Below, one piece after another: positions 4,848-5,560 of a stretch of 5,560 nt of DNA (the first letter of the stretch is position 1; each line of letters starts with the position of its first letter). The notes below the pieces were generated by a model. That model ran no database searches, was not told the origin of the DNA, and saw only the letters and a list, made by a program, of their open reading frames with translations. The position numbers and the translations under genes are program-made. This DNA is from an uncultured Rikenellaceae bacterium (GTDB lineage Bacteria > Bacteroidota > Bacteroidia > Bacteroidales > Rikenellaceae), in NCBI GenBank assembly GCA_947176715.1, contig CAMWRR010000125.1, positions 1 through 5,560 on the forward strand, given 5' to 3'.

Positions 4848-5560
4848 TTATTGTCGTTTTCTTATCTCGCCGAGCAGATGTCCCTCGCATGCGTTGGGGT
4901 GCGATACGCCGAGCATGTCGCTTACGGTGGGGGCCACGTCTATCATGTCCACGGCACGTTCCACACGTCCCGTCCCTATGCCGGCTCCGTAGAATACGAG
5001 CGGCACGTGTATGTCGTATTCGTACGGCGACCCCGACGAGGCGGTCACCCAGCCGGCGGCCTCGTTCTCAAGCTCTATCCATCCGGGCATGAGGTTGATT
5101 ATCACGTCGCCGGAGTGTTTGGGGTAGAAGCTGTTCTGTATCTTCATGGCTATGCCGCGGCCGTAGTAGTTGGTGGCGAGAGTGGTGGCGGTGACGGCCT
5201 GTGCCACGCCGCCGAACTGTATGGCGAAGGTGGCCACGTCGTTCTGTATCTCCGGGAGCGAGAGTTTGCGCTCGTATATCAGACGCCTGTTGAGATATAC
5301 CTGCCTGTTGCGGTATTCGCTCACCCATACCCCCTCGCCAAGACGCGCGCTCAGAAAGCTGTTGATGAGCACGCGGAACTGTATGGCGTTGAATGTGCCC
5401 GAGTTATAGCGGCTGCCGTCGGTCTTTACATTGTCGCTTATGCCGTGGTCGGAGGTGAATACCACAGTGTAGTTGTCGCGGCCTACGGTGCGGTCGAGGT
5501 GCGAGAGCAGACGCGCTATGTCGCGGTCGAGCTTGTAGTAGGCATCTTCAAGCTCGGTAG
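4848..5560 (-). CDS. PafA-like alkaline phosphatase family protein, C-terminal part (5' end outside window)
   Basis: The frame is open on the minus strand from the window edge to TAA at 4848-4850, giving 236 residues of a longer protein (such enzymes run to over 500). TSDHG (35-39 of the visible part) provides the Asp-His pair that binds zinc in the alkaline phosphatase/phosphodiesterase superfamily. SGDVIINLMPGW (149-160), YEYDIHVPLVFYG (179-191, with the third metal-ligand His184) and MIDVAPTVSDMLGV-x-HPNACEG (205-226) follow in the order seen in PafA of Flavobacteriia. PafA is a secreted Zn-dependent phosphomonoesterase that stays active at high phosphate. The nucleophile Thr and the signal peptide lie upstream and cannot be checked. 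A GTG at 5463-5465 is internal, since homology continues upstream. The gene leads the minus-strand cluster visible here, 12 nt ahead of sufE. Phosphodiesterase or nucleotide pyrophosphatase activity is possible. Confidence 0.93.
   Translation of the reverse strand, partial: TELEDAYYKLDRDIARLLSHLDRTVGRDNYTVVFTSDHGISDNVKTDGSRYNSGTFNAIQFRVLINSFLSARLGEGVWVSEYRNRQVYLNRRLIYERKLSLPEIQNDVATFAIQFGGVAQAVTATTLATNYYGRGIAMKIQNSFYPKHSGDVIINLMPGWIELENEAAGWVTASSGSPYEYDIHVPLVFYGAGIGTGRVERAVDMIDVAPTVSDMLGVSHPNACEGHLLGEIRKRQ

Noticed and set aside
5463..5465. GTG start for a short 205-residue phosphatase protein
   Set aside because: The open frame and the family match continue upstream to the window edge, and the zinc-binding TSDHG lies only a few residues after this codon.

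Overview
The window looks like chromosomal DNA of a Bacteroidota member, most likely Bacteroidales (genus not determinable; a gut lineage of moderate GC is a guess). Four things support this. The lipoprotein gene has a near-perfect Bacteroidota-type promoter (TTG, 20 nt, TAnnTTTG). All but one of the gene starts lack a Shine-Dalgarno sequence. The gene families are typical: a PafA-type phosphatase, SufE next to a SufT-like protein, and secreted esterase lipoproteins. ATA is strongly preferred for isoleucine. No mobile element, CRISPR array, rRNA or tRNA was recognised.

Layout. (1) 1-295, plus strand: the last ~97 codons of a secreted alpha/beta-hydrolase-type protein, followed by a rho-independent terminator. 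(2) 354-597: noncoding DNA between two convergent terminators. (3) 666-2084, minus strand: a complete lipoprotein alpha/beta hydrolase. It is a paralog of the truncated gene and converges on it, so the two 3' ends form an inverted repeat. (4) 2085-2241: a compact divergent promoter region. (5) 2242-2691, plus strand: yqeY, with an unusually strong Shine-Dalgarno sequence and its own terminator. (6) 2744-2967: noncoding DNA. (7) 2968-5560, all minus strand, in transcription order: a PafA-like alkaline phosphatase (its 5' part lies beyond the window), sufE, a sufT-like DUF59/MIP18 gene, a 92-nt gap with imperfect tandem repeats, tsaC, and an acyl-CoA thioesterase-like gene overlapping tsaC by 4 nt.

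How the genes fit together. sufE and the sufT-like gene both belong to Fe-S cluster assembly: SufE passes sulfur from the cysteine desulfurase, and SufT-type proteins help cluster maturation. TsaC makes the threonylcarbamoyl-AMP precursor of the tRNA modification t6A. The phosphatase and thioesterase are probably operon passengers. The two hydrolases are probably cell-envelope or surface esterases or peptidases of unknown substrate.

I found no clearly undescribed system. The best items for a second look are the isolated Shine-Dalgarno in front of yqeY, the inverted pair of hydrolase paralogs, and the 2 x 24-nt tandem repeat before tsaC.
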